From Peptostreptococcaceae bacterium (lineage in GTDB: Bacteria > Bacillota > Clostridia > Peptostreptococcales > Peptostreptococcaceae), in contig JAOARY010000053.1 of NCBI GenBank assembly GCA_025210335.1, positions 45,663-109,662 of the forward strand: DNA of 64,000 nt, in the 5' to 3' direction. The position numbers and the translations under genes are program-made. Numbering within the stretch: the first letter of the stretch is position 1; each line of letters opens with the position of its first letter. Shown here in pieces: positions 54,979-64,000 of the stretch. The notes under the pieces were generated by a model. That model did no database searches. It saw only the letters and a list, made by a program, of their open reading frames with translations, and was not told where the DNA came from.

Positions 54979-55007
54979 ATTGTATTACAAATTTATTGTA
55001 ATATCAA
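54979..55007 (-). promoter_or_regulatory. Promoter of the riboswitch-antiporter transcript
   Basis: Read leftward: TTGATA (55002-55007), 17 bases, TACAAT (54979-54984). It overlaps the stop codon of ppdK, and the start falls just before the aptamer. Confidence 0.75.
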
Positions 55008-57638
55008 GTTTTTTTGCGAATTTTTTTCTTTTAATTTTGCTTGAGCTGCTGCAACTCTTGCAACAGGAACTCTATAAGGTGAACAAGAAACATATTCAAG
55101 TCCAATATTGTGGAAGAATTCTATTGAAGAAGGTTCTCCACCATGTTCTCCACAAATACCAAGTTTGATATCTTTTCTTGTTTGTCTTCCTAAATCACAA
55201 GCCATTTTAACTAATTTTCCAACACCTGTTTGATCTAAAGCTTGGAATGGATCTTTTTCTAATACATCTTTTTCTTCATATTCTCTAAGGAATTTATTTG
55301 CATCATCTCTTGAGAATCCAAATGTCATTTGAGTTAAATCATTAGTTCCAAAACTAAAGAATTCTGCTTGTGTTGCTATTTCATCAGCAGTAAGTGCTGC
55401 TCTTGGAACCTCAATCATTGTTCCTATTTTATATTTTAAATCAATACTGCTATCTAAAATCAATTTATCGCAAAGTTCTTTTATCATATCCTTAATAAGT
55501 TTTAATTCTTTTACATGTCCAACTAAAGGAATCATTATCTCAGGATTTACATTTACGCCTTCTTTTTTAGCTTCTAAAGCACCTTCTATTATAGCTTTTG
55601 CTTGCATTGCATAGATTTCAGGATAAGTTATTGCAAGTCTACACCCTCTATGACCTAACATTGGGTTAAATTCTTGAAGTTCTTCTATTCTTATATATAA
55701 TTCATCATAAGATATATTCATTTGTGAAGCTAATGCCTTTATATCTTCTTTTTTCTTAGGCAAAAATTCATGTAGTGGTGGATCTAATAATCTTATTGTA
55801 ACAGGTCTTTGTTCCATTATTTCAAAGATTTTTCTAAAATCTTCTCTTTGTATTGGAAGTAATTTATCTAATGCTAATTTTCTTTCCTCTACTGTTTTTG
55901 AAACGATCATTTGTCTTACAACTTCTATTCTATCTTCATCAAAGAACATATGCTCTGTTCTACAAAGTCCAATTCCTTCAGCTCCAAATCTAACTGCTGT
56001 TTTAGAATCAAGTGGAGTATCCGCATTAGTTCTGACTTTCAAGCTTCTATAATTATCAACCCAAGACATAAAAGTTTCAAAACTTCCAGATAAATCAGCC
56101 TCAACTCTTGGTATGTTTCCTTCATACACATTACCAGTTGAACCGTTTAATGAGATATATTGTCCTTCTTCAAATGTTTTTCCTGATACTCTAAAATATC
56201 TTTTTTCTTCATCTACTTTGATTTCACCACATCCAGCTACACAGCATTTTCCCATACCTCTAGCTACAACCGCAGCATGAGAAGTCATTCCACCTCTAGA
56301 AGTTAATATTCCTTCACAATTAACCATACCTTCTATATCTTCTGGAGAAGTTTCTGTTCTGACTAAAATTGCTTTTTCTCCTCTAGCTTTTGCATTTACA
56401 ACATCATTTGCATTAAAATATACTCTTCCTGATGCTGCTCCTGGTGATGCTGGAAGACCTTTTGCTAATACATTTGCCTCATCTAAAGCCTTAACTTCAA
56501 AATTAGGATGTAATAGTTGTGATATATCATTAGGATTTATTCTTAAGATTGCTTCTTCTTTCGAAATGATATTGTTATCAACCATATCTACAGCTATTTC
56601 AATTGATGCTTTTGCTGTTCTTTTACCATTTCTAGTTTGAAGTAAGAATAATTTACCTTGTTCAACTGTAAATTCAATATCTTGCATATCTTTATAATGA
56701 TTTTCTAATGTTTTTGTAACATCCATAAATTCATCATAAACTGCTTTATTTACTTCTTCTAACTTACTTATATCTTTTGGAGTTCTAATTCCAGCTACAA
56801 CATCTTCTCCTTGTGCATTCATCAAAAATTCACCAAAAACCTTATGTTCTCCAGTTGCTGGATTTCTAGTAAATGCAACACCTGTACCAGAATCATCACC
56901 CATATTACCAAATACCATAGATTGAATATTTACAGCTGTTCCTAAATTATTAGGAATATCATTTATCTTTCTATATATTATAGCTCTTGGGTTATTCCAT
57001 GATCTAAATACAGCTTCAACAGCTAATAACAATTGTTCTTTTGGATTTTGTGGAAAATCTTTTTTCATCTCAATCTTATATATATTTTTAAATTCTTCAA
57101 CTATAGCTTTTAAATGCTTAGTTTCAAGTTCTGTATCATATTCAAAATCATTTTCTTCTTTAACTCTTTCTAATACAGATTCGAATTTATATTTTTCAAT
57201 ACCCATAGCTACATCTGAAAACATTTGAATAAATCTTCTATAACTGTCATAAGCAAATCTTTCATTTGAAGTCTTTTTAGATAAAACCTTAACAGTCTCA
57301 TCATTAAGACCTAAATTAAGTATAGTATCCATCATTCCTGGCATTGATATAACAGCACCAGATCTTACTGAAACTAAAAGTGGATTTTGCTGACTATCAA
57401 ATTTCTTGCCTTGTTCCTCTTCTAATTTAGCTATATGTTCATTAATTTCACTTAATAATTCATCCCAAATCTTTTGATTTTTTTCATAAAAGTCTATACA
57501 AGCCTTAGTTGTAATAGTAAAACCACCAGGAACAGGAAGTCCAATCTTAGTCATTTCAGCTAAATTAGCACCCTTCCCTCCAAGCAAAGATTTCATTTCT
57601 TTAGAACCTTCATTAAATGCATAAATGTATTTTTCCAT
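54993..57638 (-). CDS. ppdK: Pyruvate, phosphate dikinase
   Basis: An 881-residue enzyme: ATP-grasp domain ('LLGGKGANLAEMTKIGLPVP'), central phosphohistidine domain with His in 'GGMTSHAAVVARGMGKCC', and C-terminal TIM barrel with catalytic Cys in 'GICGEHGGEPSS'. It interconverts pyruvate + ATP + Pi and PEP + AMP + PPi. In this amino-acid fermenter it may serve gluconeogenesis or PPi-linked energy saving. The regulatory kinase/phosphatase gene is next upstream (48 bases). Confidence 0.96.
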   Translation of the reverse strand: MEKYIYAFNEGSKEMKSLLGGKGANLAEMTKIGLPVPGGFTITTKACIDFYEKNQKIWDELLSEINEHIAKLEEEQGKKFDSQQNPLLVSVRSGAVISMPGMMDTILNLGLNDETVKVLSKKTSNERFAYDSYRRFIQMFSDVAMGIEKYKFESVLERVKEENDFEYDTELETKHLKAIVEEFKNIYKIEMKKDFPQNPKEQLLLAVEAVFRSWNNPRAIIYRKINDIPNNLGTAVNIQSMVFGNMGDDSGTGVAFTRNPATGEHKVFGEFLMNAQGEDVVAGIRTPKDISKLEEVNKAVYDEFMDVTKTLENHYKDMQDIEFTVEQGKLFLLQTRNGKRTAKASIEIAVDMVDNNIISKEEAILRINPNDISQLLHPNFEVKALDEANVLAKGLPASPGAASGRVYFNANDVVNAKARGEKAILVRTETSPEDIEGMVNCEGILTSRGGMTSHAAVVARGMGKCCVAGCGEIKVDEEKRYFRVSGKTFEEGQYISLNGSTGNVYEGNIPRVEADLSGSFETFMSWVDNYRSLKVRTNADTPLDSKTAVRFGAEGIGLCRTEHMFFDEDRIEVVRQMIVSKTVEERKLALDKLLPIQREDFRKIFEIMEQRPVTIRLLDPPLHEFLPKKKEDIKALASQMNISYDELYIRIEELQEFNPMLGHRGCRLAITYPEIYAMQAKAIIEGALEAKKEGVNVNPEIMIPLVGHVKELKLIKDMIKELCDKLILDSSIDLKYKIGTMIEVPRAALTADEIATQAEFFSFGTNDLTQMTFGFSRDDANKFLREYEEKDVLEKDPFQALDQTGVGKLVKMACDLGRQTRKDIKLGICGEHGGEPSSIEFFHNIGLEYVSCSPYRVPVARVAAAQAKLKEKNSQKNLILQ

Positions 57639-57686
57639 TCCCTAAGCACTCCTTTTATTTTTTTGAGTTAATATATTTCATTAAAT

Positions 57687-58517
57687 TTATATTTCATTTT
57701 TATAAACTTTGATACCATTCATTTTTAATATATCTATTATAATACCCGCTGTTTCTTCTATTGCTTTATCAGAAACATCAATTATTGGACAACCTATTTT
57801 TCGCATTATCTTTTCAGCATAATCTATTTCATCTAAAATTCTTTTCATAGATGCATAGTTAGCTTCTCCTGAAAGACCCAATGCTTTTAGTCTTTCTCTT
57901 CTTATGCTATTTAATTTTTCTGGTGAATTTGTAAGTCCAACAATTCTCTTTTTAGGTATTTCAAAAACTTCTTTTGGAAGTACCGCTTCTGGTACAAGTG
58001 GAATATTTGCAACTTTTATATTCTTATTAGCTAAATACATACTAAGAGGTGTTTTTGATGTTCTTGATATTCCTAAAATAACAAGATCTGCTTTTTTTAG
58101 ACCTCTTGGATCTTTTCCATCATCATATTTAACTGCAAATTCAATAGCTTCTACTCTTTTAAAATAGCTATCATCTAGTTTTCTAATTATTCCAGGTTCT
58201 CTTTTAGGTTTTTTATGAACTCTTTTTTCTATTGAATTTAAAATTCCTTCTAAAAGATTTATATGTGGTATATCATTTTCAATTGCAAAGTCAGTTATAA
58301 TTTGTGCATATTCACTTTGAACAACAGTATATAAAATCACAGAGTTTTCTTGTTTTGCTTCTTCCAATATCTCTTCAACCATATTTCTTGTCAAAACATA
58401 TGAATATCTTCTTATTTCATAATCTGTAATATCAAATTGGCTAACAGCTGCTCTTGCAACTTGTTCTCCAGTTTCACCTAATGAGTCAGATATTACGTAT
58501 ATAACTAAATGTCCCAT
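57687..58517 (-). CDS. PPDK regulatory protein (PSRP, kinase/phosphorylase)
   Basis: A 276-residue DUF299 protein beginning 'LVIYVISDSLGETGEQVARA', with the P-loop-like 'LGISRTSKTPLSMYLANK' that binds ADP. It inactivates PPDK by ADP-dependent threonine phosphorylation and reactivates it by Pi-dependent dephosphorylation. Encoded between a CBS/HTH regulator and ppdK, the standard Firmicutes order. Confidence 0.94.
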   Translation of the reverse strand: MGHLVIYVISDSLGETGEQVARAAVSQFDITDYEIRRYSYVLTRNMVEEILEEAKQENSVILYTVVQSEYAQIITDFAIENDIPHINLLEGILNSIEKRVHKKPKREPGIIRKLDDSYFKRVEAIEFAVKYDDGKDPRGLKKADLVILGISRTSKTPLSMYLANKNIKVANIPLVPEAVLPKEVFEIPKKRIVGLTNSPEKLNSIRRERLKALGLSGEANYASMKRILDEIDYAEKIMRKIGCPIIDVSDKAIEETAGIIIDILKMNGIKVYKNEI

Positions 58518-58535
58518 AGAGTCCCTCCATTTTGA

Positions 58536-59168
58536 TTAATTTGCCAAATCTACAAATAGCTTTGTTATATTAGTTTTTGATAATTTTCCTAGTATTTTAT
58601 AAATTTCTTTATCTTCTACGATTTCAACATCTACAACTGGTAAAGAATCTACTTCATGTTCTATAATCTTTTTTGCAGCTTCTAAAACACTATCTTCTTG
58701 TTTTGCAATTATAACATTTGGCATTCTAGTCATAATAATACCCACTGGAACTTTATTTATATCAACACCACCAATTGCATTTTTTAAAAGATCTTTTCTT
58801 GAGATAACTCCTGACAAACAATTATTATTTGTCACAAATATAGTTCCAACATCTTCTAAAAATATAGTAACAATAGTATCATAAACACTTGTTTCTTCTG
58901 TTACTATAATTGCAGGTGTCATTATATCTTTTACTAATTTTGATTTTATTGTTTTTGTAACAACATCATCATTTTTAAGTCCTACATAATAATATCCAAC
59001 CTTAGGTCTTGCATCTAATATCTTAGACATTGTAAGTATAGAAAAATCTGGTCTTAAAGTAGCTCTTGTAACACCTAACATAGTAGCTATACTCTCACTT
59101 GTTATAGGTCCATGCTCTTTTACTATCTCTACAATTTTCTTTTGCCTATCTGTTAGTTGAATAATCAT
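58536..59168 (-). CDS. CcpN-like HTH and CBS-domain regulator
   Basis: About 210 residues: N-terminal helix-turn-helix ('LTDRQKKIVEIVKEHGPI', 'TSESIATMLGVTRATLRPD') followed by two CBS motifs ('VKDIMTPAIIVTEETSVY', 'VPVGIIMTRMPNVIIAK'). CBS pairs sense adenine nucleotides; in Bacillus CcpN this kind of protein represses gluconeogenic genes. Here it probably tunes ppdK and PSRP. Start is uncertain: ATG at 59168 or the GTG before it directly follow AGAGG. Confidence 0.85.
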   Translation of the reverse strand: MIIQLTDRQKKIVEIVKEHGPITSESIATMLGVTRATLRPDFSILTMSKILDARPKVGYYYVGLKNDDVVTKTIKSKLVKDIMTPAIIVTEETSVYDTIVTIFLEDVGTIFVTNNNCLSGVISRKDLLKNAIGGVDINKVPVGIIMTRMPNVIIAKQEDSVLEAAKKIIEHEVDSLPVVDVEIVEDKEIYKILGKLSKTNITKLFVDLAN

Positions 59169-59365
59169 CACCTCTTTTCATAAATAGTATATCACATTTC
59201 ATCATTTTTGCAATATAGTATATCATATTTTAAATATTTTTAATATTTAGTATCATTTATTCACCGTTTTATTACATATTAATTAACTTTAATTCTTTGA
59301 AATATAACCACTTTTTTTATTAACTCTTTTTCAAATGCTTAGTTTTACTTGTTTTTAGGAAATAT

Positions 59366-59394
59366 AAAAAAGCAATCGACTGATTGCTTTTTTT
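59366..59394 (-). terminator. Terminator of the glyQS transcript
   Basis: AAAAAGCAATC and GATTGCTTTTT pair around GACT with T-runs both ways, 70 bases after glyS; the gap 59169-59365 otherwise holds only AT-rich promoter-like sequence. Confidence 0.88.
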
Positions 59395-59462
59395 ATATTT
59401 CTTACATTATATATTATATCACATTAAATATATAATATAACATTTATTTTTTTAATGTCATA

Positions 59463-61532
59463 CTAATTGTTTTTATAAACGATTTTTGATAAGTCACAAA
59501 TTTGTAACATTAAATCACTTATAGTTCTTAATAGATTTAATCTATTTGTTTTTATAGCTTCATCTTTATCCATAATCATTACATTATCAAGCATATTATC
59601 AACAGGAGTTTTTATTTTTATAAACTCTACTAAAGCTTTATCGTAATCACTATTTTCTAAAAGATTTATCACATTATTGTTTATAAGTTTGTAATCATCA
59701 AATAGTTTCTTTTCTTCATCTTCTTTTAACAAACTTTCATCAATATCTTTTTTAGATTCTAATTTAGAAGCTAAGTTATTAACTCTATTAAATGCCACTA
59801 ATGCTTCTTGTGTGTCATTATTATCTATCACATTAACTAATTTTAAAGCTCTTAATCTTAAATTAAAGAAATTAGCATCTAAATCTATTATAGAATCTAT
59901 AACATCATATCTTATATTAAGGTCCTCTAAAATATTTTTAAATCTAAGTCTAAAGAAATCTAATATTTCATCTAATACTTTTTCTTTATCAAAATCATGC
60001 TTTAATTCTTCTAATGAAATACTTATAATTTCTTTTAAATCAATATCTATTTCATTATCTATTATTATATTTAATATTCCTAAAGCTTGTCTTCTAAGTG
60101 CATATGGATCTTGCGAACCTGTAGGTTTTATATTAAGAGAGAAAAATCCACATATACTATCTATTTTATCCGCAATAGATAAAGCCACTCCAAGCTTAGT
60201 TTTAGGAAGTTCATCACCAGCAAATCTAGGCAGATAATGTTCATAAATAGCTTCACAAACTTCACTATCCTCATTATTAAGCTTAGCATATTCTCTACCC
60301 ATAACACCTTGTAATTCTGTAAATTCAAAAACCATATTTGTTACTAAGTCAGATTTAAATAATTTTGATACTCTATTTATCTTTTCATCATCTAAGTTTA
60401 AGTTTATTAATTTATTTAATTTAGCTGATATTGCTCTTATTCTTAGTGTTTTATCTTTTATAGTTCCTAATTTTTCTTGGAATACTATTTGATCTAGTTT
60501 TTCAAAATATGATTCTAAATCTTTTTTAGTGTCTTCTTTAAAGAAGAATAATGCATCTGAAAGTCTTGCTTCTAATACTTTTTCATTACCTTTTTTAACA
60601 TTTTCTATTTTATAACTATCTCCATTTCTAACAGTTATAAAATTCGGTAATAAATTTCCATTAGAATCTACTACAGGGAAGTATCTTTGATGTTCTTTCA
60701 TAGGTGTTATTATAGCTTCTTTAGGAAGCTTTAAGTATTCCTTATCAAAATCTCCATAAAAAGCAGTTGGGTATTCTAATATATAACTTACTTCATCAAA
60801 TAAATCTTCATCTTCCAATAATGTTCCATTTAAATCCTTTGCAACATTTCTACATTGTTCTTTTATAATTGCTTTTCTCTTATCTTGGTCTACTATAACA
60901 AAATTCTTTTCTAATTTTTCAAAATACTCTTCTATAGTATTTATCTCTATTTTAGATTCTCCTAAGAATCTATGTCCTCTTGTTATATTTGATGATTTGA
61001 TTCCTTCTAAATCAAATTCTAAAGCTTCATTATTAAATAATGTTAATAACCATCTTATTGGTCTAGCAAATTTTAAGTTCTTTCCGCCCCATTTCATCGA
61101 CTTTGGATGATTTATTGAAAGAATGATATTAGGAATTATATTTTTTAAAATTTCCTTAGTTTCTTTTCCTTCTTCTTTTATCTTAGCATGTACATATTCA
61201 TCTTTTCCTATAGTTTTAAAATATATATCATCTACACTAAGATTTTTGCTTCTTAAAAATCCTTCTAATGGTTTTTTAGGATTGTTATCTTCATCAAATG
61301 ATATCTTTTTTGATGGTCCTTTAACTTCTTCTTCTAAGTCTTCTTGTCTATCACTAAGACCTTCTACTAATAATATGAATCTTCTTGGTGTAGCATTTAT
61401 TTTTATTTCTTCAAATGAAATTCTATTTTCTAAAAATAATTTTTTAGTTGCATTTTCAATTTGATTTATAGTACTTTTCATAAATCTTGAAGGCATTTCC
61501 TCAACACCTAATTCAAATAATAATCTACTCAT
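59463..61532 (-). CDS. glyS: Glycyl-tRNA synthetase beta subunit
   Basis: A 689-residue tRNA-recognition subunit of the bacterial alpha2-beta2 enzyme. N-terminal 'LLFELGVEEMPSRFMKS', 'WGGKNLKFARPIRWLL', and 'TPMKEHQRYFPV' are characteristic; the C-terminus is an all-helical anticodon-binding domain ('KIKTPVDNMLDNVMIMD'). Overlaps the glyQ stop by one base. Glycine charging competes with glycine reductase for the same substrate. Confidence 0.96.
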   Translation of the reverse strand: MSRLLFELGVEEMPSRFMKSTINQIENATKKLFLENRISFEEIKINATPRRFILLVEGLSDRQEDLEEEVKGPSKKISFDEDNNPKKPLEGFLRSKNLSVDDIYFKTIGKDEYVHAKIKEEGKETKEILKNIIPNIILSINHPKSMKWGGKNLKFARPIRWLLTLFNNEALEFDLEGIKSSNITRGHRFLGESKIEINTIEEYFEKLEKNFVIVDQDKRKAIIKEQCRNVAKDLNGTLLEDEDLFDEVSYILEYPTAFYGDFDKEYLKLPKEAIITPMKEHQRYFPVVDSNGNLLPNFITVRNGDSYKIENVKKGNEKVLEARLSDALFFFKEDTKKDLESYFEKLDQIVFQEKLGTIKDKTLRIRAISAKLNKLINLNLDDEKINRVSKLFKSDLVTNMVFEFTELQGVMGREYAKLNNEDSEVCEAIYEHYLPRFAGDELPKTKLGVALSIADKIDSICGFFSLNIKPTGSQDPYALRRQALGILNIIIDNEIDIDLKEIISISLEELKHDFDKEKVLDEILDFFRLRFKNILEDLNIRYDVIDSIIDLDANFFNLRLRALKLVNVIDNNDTQEALVAFNRVNNLASKLESKKDIDESLLKEDEEKKLFDDYKLINNNVINLLENSDYDKALVEFIKIKTPVDNMLDNVMIMDKDEAIKTNRLNLLRTISDLMLQICDLSKIVYKNN

Positions 61533-62407
61533 TATTTTCCCTCCTTTAAAAGAGGATATCCCATCTCTTCTCTTTGTTCTAAGTAATTTTTAGCTACTTT
61601 TTTTGATAGATTTCTTATTTTACCAATAAAACCTGCTCTTTGGCTTACACCAATAGCACCTCTTGCATCTAAAACATTAAATGTATGAGAACATTTTAAT
61701 ACATAATCATAAGCAGGAATTACAAGTTTTTTATCTAATAAATTATTTGCTTCCTTTTCATATGTATCAAAAAGATTAAATAACATAGTTGCATCGCATT
61801 CATCAAAACTGTATACAGAATGTTCATATTCAGCTTTTTTAAATACGTCTCCATAAGTAAGTCCTTCTACCCACTCTAAATCATATACATTATCTTTTTC
61901 TTGAATATACATAGCAATTCTTTCAAGTCCATAAGTAAGTTCAGCTGACTCAAGTTCACAATCAATACCTCCAACTTGTTGGAAATAAGTAAATTGAGTA
62001 ATTTCCATTCCGTCTAACCAAACTTCCCAACCAAGACCCCATGCTCCAACTGTAGGTGCTTCCCAGTTATCTTCTACAAATCTTATATCATGTTCTTTAG
62101 GATTAATTCCTATAGCCTCTAAACTTTCTAAATATATTTCTTGTATATTTTCAGGTGATGGCTTTAATATAACTTGAAATTGATGATGTTGATATAATCT
62201 ATTTGGATTTTCTCCATATCTAGCATCAGCAGGTCTTCTTGATGGTTCAACATAGCAAACCTTCCAAGGTTCAGGACCTAATGATCTTAGGAAAGTTTGT
62301 GGATTCATTGTCCCTGCACCCTTCTCCACGTCATAGGCTTGCATTATAGCACAATTCTTTTTTGACCAATAATTTTGCAAAGCCAAAATCATATTTTGAA
62401 AATTCAT
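61532..62407 (-). CDS. glyQ: Glycyl-tRNA synthetase alpha subunit
   Basis: A 291-residue class IIc catalytic subunit. '[19 protein letters not shown]' and '[20 protein letters not shown]' carry the class II motif residues; '[20 protein letters not shown]' (trimmed) is family specific. Makes glycyl-adenylate and with glyS charges tRNA-Gly. AGGAGGG precedes the ATG. The 140-base leader has a large palindrome but no T-box. Confidence 0.96.
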   Translation of the reverse strand: MNFQNMILALQNYWSKKNCAIMQAYDVEKGAGTMNPQTFLRSLGPEPWKVCYVEPSRRPADARYGENPNRLYQHHQFQVILKPSPENIQEIYLESLEAIGINPKEHDIRFVEDNWEAPTVGAWGLGWEVWLDGMEITQFTYFQQVGGIDCELESAELTYGLERIAMYIQEKDNVYDLEWVEGLTYGDVFKKAEYEHSVYSFDECDATMLFNLFDTYEKEANNLLDKKLVIPAYDYVLKCSHTFNVLDARGAIGVSQRAGFIGKIRNLSKKVAKNYLEQREEMGYPLLKEGK

Positions 62408-62438
62408 CTTATACCCTCCTGTTATGTTATTATTTTAC

Positions 62439-62487
62439 TTTAAACAATTTATGCCTTTCGAAAAACGAAAGGCATAAATTGTTTAAA
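62439..62487. repeat. 22-bp perfect inverted repeat in the glyQ leader
   Basis: TTTAAACAATTTATGCCTTTCG (62439-62460, its first 20 bases given as TTTAAACAATTTATGCCTTT plus CG) pairs without mismatch with 62466-62487 around five A's. No U-tract follows on the minus strand; on the plus strand AT-rich sequence follows. It could end the upstream transcript, protect the glyQS mRNA end, or be a mobile-repeat remnant. Confidence 0.7.
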
Positions 62488-62546
62488 TATATATATTAAA
62501 AGCAATTTAAACTAAATCTACAACTTAAAATGTAGCAAAATAAATT

Positions 62547-63092
62547 TTATTTGTCAAGATTTATACTGTTTTCATCGTTGTTATCATCTTCATTATTATC
62601 TTTATTCTCATCTTCTAAATTTTGATCTGTATCCATATTTTTATTTCTATTTACTTTATTTTTTACCATATTTATCTTTTCTTCTGTCATTTCATTTAAA
62701 TCTATTACGCCACCATCATCTTTTACTATTTTTATTTTATAATTAGTAACAACAGCAGCAGAAGCACCTATAAGTGCTGCAATTGGTGCTAATACCAAAC
62801 CTAATACACCAACAGTAACAGGTAAATTTAAAACAACATCGCCTTCTTTTTCAACTATAACTTTTGTTACATTGCCTTTTTTTAAGACATCCTTTAAATT
62901 ATCTAAAAGCTCATTTGTTTTTTCATTTAAGACTTCATTTATATTTTTCTTTTCTACTTTTGTATTTTTTTCAATATAAATAAGAGCCTCTATTATATCT
63001 CCATTTGTTAATTCTAAAGCCTCTTTAGCTTGTGAATAAGTAACGCCAGTTCTTGTAACCACTTGGTCTATTTTTTCAAGTGTAATTTCCAT
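62547..63092 (-). CDS. DUF4342 protein with UBA-like N-terminus
   Basis: A 181-residue protein. Residues 1-42 resemble a UBA/TS-N helical bundle ('TRTGVTYSQAKEALELTNGD'); residues about 60-145 are the DUF4342 region with a hydrophobic glycine/alanine segment ('VTVGVLGLVLAPIAALIGAS') and a conserved 'VVTNYKIKIVKDDGG'. The tail is very acidic and Asn-rich. Probably membrane-associated; function unknown. Eleven bases after recO in a shared operon. Confidence 0.75.
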   Translation of the reverse strand: MEITLEKIDQVVTRTGVTYSQAKEALELTNGDIIEALIYIEKNTKVEKKNINEVLNEKTNELLDNLKDVLKKGNVTKVIVEKEGDVVLNLPVTVGVLGLVLAPIAALIGASAAVVTNYKIKIVKDDGGVIDLNEMTEEKINMVKNKVNRNKNMDTDQNLEDENKDNNEDDNNDENSINLDK

Positions 63093-63103
63093 AAATACCC
63101 CTC

Positions 63104-63844
63104 CTAAAAATTATTTAAATTCATATCTTTAAAATTATACCCATCTAAATGATCTGCTAAATGTCTAGTATTTATTATTTTTAATTCATCCAATAATATA
63201 TTTGAAACTTTTGCTTTTAATATATCTTCTAACCTATATTTTAATATAAACTCAATAAGCTTTATATTAGAAGCATCTATATTTAATGAATCAAATGATG
63301 TCTTAACACATTTTTGACATAATACGCCTCCACTTGAGGGACTAAATTTAGCATTTTTTAAATCTTTACTATTACAATTTGTACATCTATTTAGATTTGG
63401 CTTAATACCTATATAATTCATTAGCTGTATTTCAAATGCTCTTATCAAAAAATTTAATTTTTTAATATCTACATCCAAAAGAATATCTAATGTATTTAAT
63501 AGTAATTCAAATAATCTATTGTTTGTTTGATTTTCATATGTCACTAAAGATATTAATTTTAATATATAAGTTCCAATAAAAAATCTATCTATATCTTTAG
63601 ATATATCAAAATAATTCTTTATTGGATCTATCGAACTTACTGTATAATTATTCCCATTTTTTTTCAGTAAAAACTCATTAAAACTAAATAATTGAACAGC
63701 TGAAGCTGTTTTATTTTTAGAAGTTCTTAAACCCTTCCCATAAAACGATATTTTTCCTATTTTTTTAGTGAAAACTGTTATAATTAAATCTTTTTCAGAA
63801 TATTTTACTGTTTTTAAAACTATACCTTCTGTTTTTATATACAT
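63104..63844 (-). CDS. recO: DNA repair protein RecO
   Basis: A 246-residue protein: N-terminal OB fold ('TEGIVLKTVKYSEKDLIITV', 'KIGKISFYGKGLRTSKNK'), helical middle, and a zinc site 'CTNCNSKDLK' with 'GGVLCQKCV'. It loads RecA onto SSB-coated single-stranded DNA with RecR. Its start follows the mgtE terminator by about 45 bases. Confidence 0.93.
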   Translation of the reverse strand: MYIKTEGIVLKTVKYSEKDLIITVFTKKIGKISFYGKGLRTSKNKTASAVQLFSFNEFLLKKNGNNYTVSSIDPIKNYFDISKDIDRFFIGTYILKLISLVTYENQTNNRLFELLLNTLDILLDVDIKKLNFLIRAFEIQLMNYIGIKPNLNRCTNCNSKDLKNAKFSPSSGGVLCQKCVKTSFDSLNIDASNIKLIEFILKYRLEDILKAKVSNILLDELKIINTRHLADHLDGYNFKDMNLNNF

Positions 63845-63888
63845 AAAATCACCTTAATTTAATTATACCTTAAATTAAATAAAATTAA

Positions 63889-63917
63889 AAAAAAATCTTG
63901 GTTTAAACCAAGATTTT
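63889..63917 (-). terminator. Terminator after mgtE
   Basis: AAATCTTGGTTTAAACCAAGATTT, a perfect palindrome, followed leftward by nine U's, directly after the stop codon of the partial gene at the right edge. Confidence 0.9.
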
Positions 63918-64000
63918 TATACTTTTATTAAAAATAAAGTAGTAAGCGTAAAATATATAGTTACTCCTGTTATATCAAGTGCTGTTGATATAAATGGAGC
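63917..64000 (-). CDS. mgtE: Magnesium transporter MgtE, C-terminal fragment (cut by window edge)
   Basis: Only the last 27 residues are present, starting APFISTALDITGVTIYF and ending LIKV. A proline-phenylalanine start, 'TALDITG' and a final hydrophobic helix match the last transmembrane segment of MgtE Mg2+ channels. The stop at 63917-63919 touches the terminator. Identification rests on a short piece. Confidence 0.6.
   Translation of the reverse strand, partial: APFISTALDITGVTIYFTLTTLFLIKV

Noticed and set aside
62408..62546. T-box upstream of glyQ
   Set aside because: Too short and lacking the AGGGTGG core; only a palindrome is found.
1..64000. CRISPR arrays, tRNA or rRNA genes, complete insertion sequences
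   Set aside because: No regularly spaced repeats, cloverleaf candidates, rRNA segments or transposase frames were seen.

Overview
The window is a very AT-rich (low-GC) chromosome segment from an anaerobic, amino-acid-fermenting Gram-positive bacterium. A complete selenoprotein glycine reductase cluster, an FeFe-hydrogenase-like sensor protein, a T-box-controlled asnS, two-subunit glycyl-tRNA synthetase, pyruvate phosphate dikinase with its PSRP regulator, and a YtxC-like protein all point to the class Clostridia/Tissierellia. A small-genome Peptoniphilaceae member (Parvimonas-like) is my best guess, but it is an inference; no rRNA or tRNA gene is present to settle it.

Layout. 1-3.5 kb: a SpoIIE-type phosphatase (cut by the left edge), a hydrogenase-like 4Fe-4S/PAS protein and a YtxC homologue. 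3.6-8.9 kb: a BMP-type nucleoside ABC importer; its lipoprotein gene has its own promoter and terminator and sits 660 bp upstream of the ATPase gene. 9.2-15.6 kb: the glycine reductase operon in the order grdE-grdB-trxA-grdA-grdC-grdD, read leftward, with in-frame UGA (selenocysteine) codons in grdB and grdA. It makes acetyl phosphate (hence ATP) from glycine with thioredoxin as reductant. 16.0-17.4 kb: two related TetR regulators; the first is divergent from grdE and may control it. 17.45-17.7 kb: what may be a decayed gene.

18.0-30.0 kb is the accessory region: a compact type IV secretion (conjugation-type) machine of extreme AT content. It encodes a VirD4-like coupling ATPase, a VirB4 ATPase with a separately encoded VirB4-N-like partner, a VirB6/TrbL-like membrane protein, an anchored NlpC/P60 cell-wall hydrolase, a PrgI/VirB3-like protein, an S1-domain protein, a winged-helix protein and membrane proteins of unknown role. 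I see no relaxase, integrase or transposase. Several of its genes seem to start at AUA or AUU codons. A secreted transglutaminase-like protein with seven DDQGAG repeats follows.

32-49.6 kb is ordinary chromosome: asnS with T-box, nitroreductase, PadR regulator, aminotransferase, uppP, tmcAL, coaD, rsmD, recG, a large SARP/AAA/TPR regulator, an ArsA-like ATPase beside a small protein ending in Cys-Cys, nadE, an EcsC protein and small conserved genes. 49.7-64 kb: M18 aminopeptidase, transketolase, a cation/proton antiporter behind a fluoride riboswitch, ppdK, PSRP, a CBS/HTH regulator, glyS, glyQ, a DUF4342 protein, recO and the tail of mgtE. Most transcription units end in clear intrinsic terminators, which lets the operons be drawn from sequence alone.
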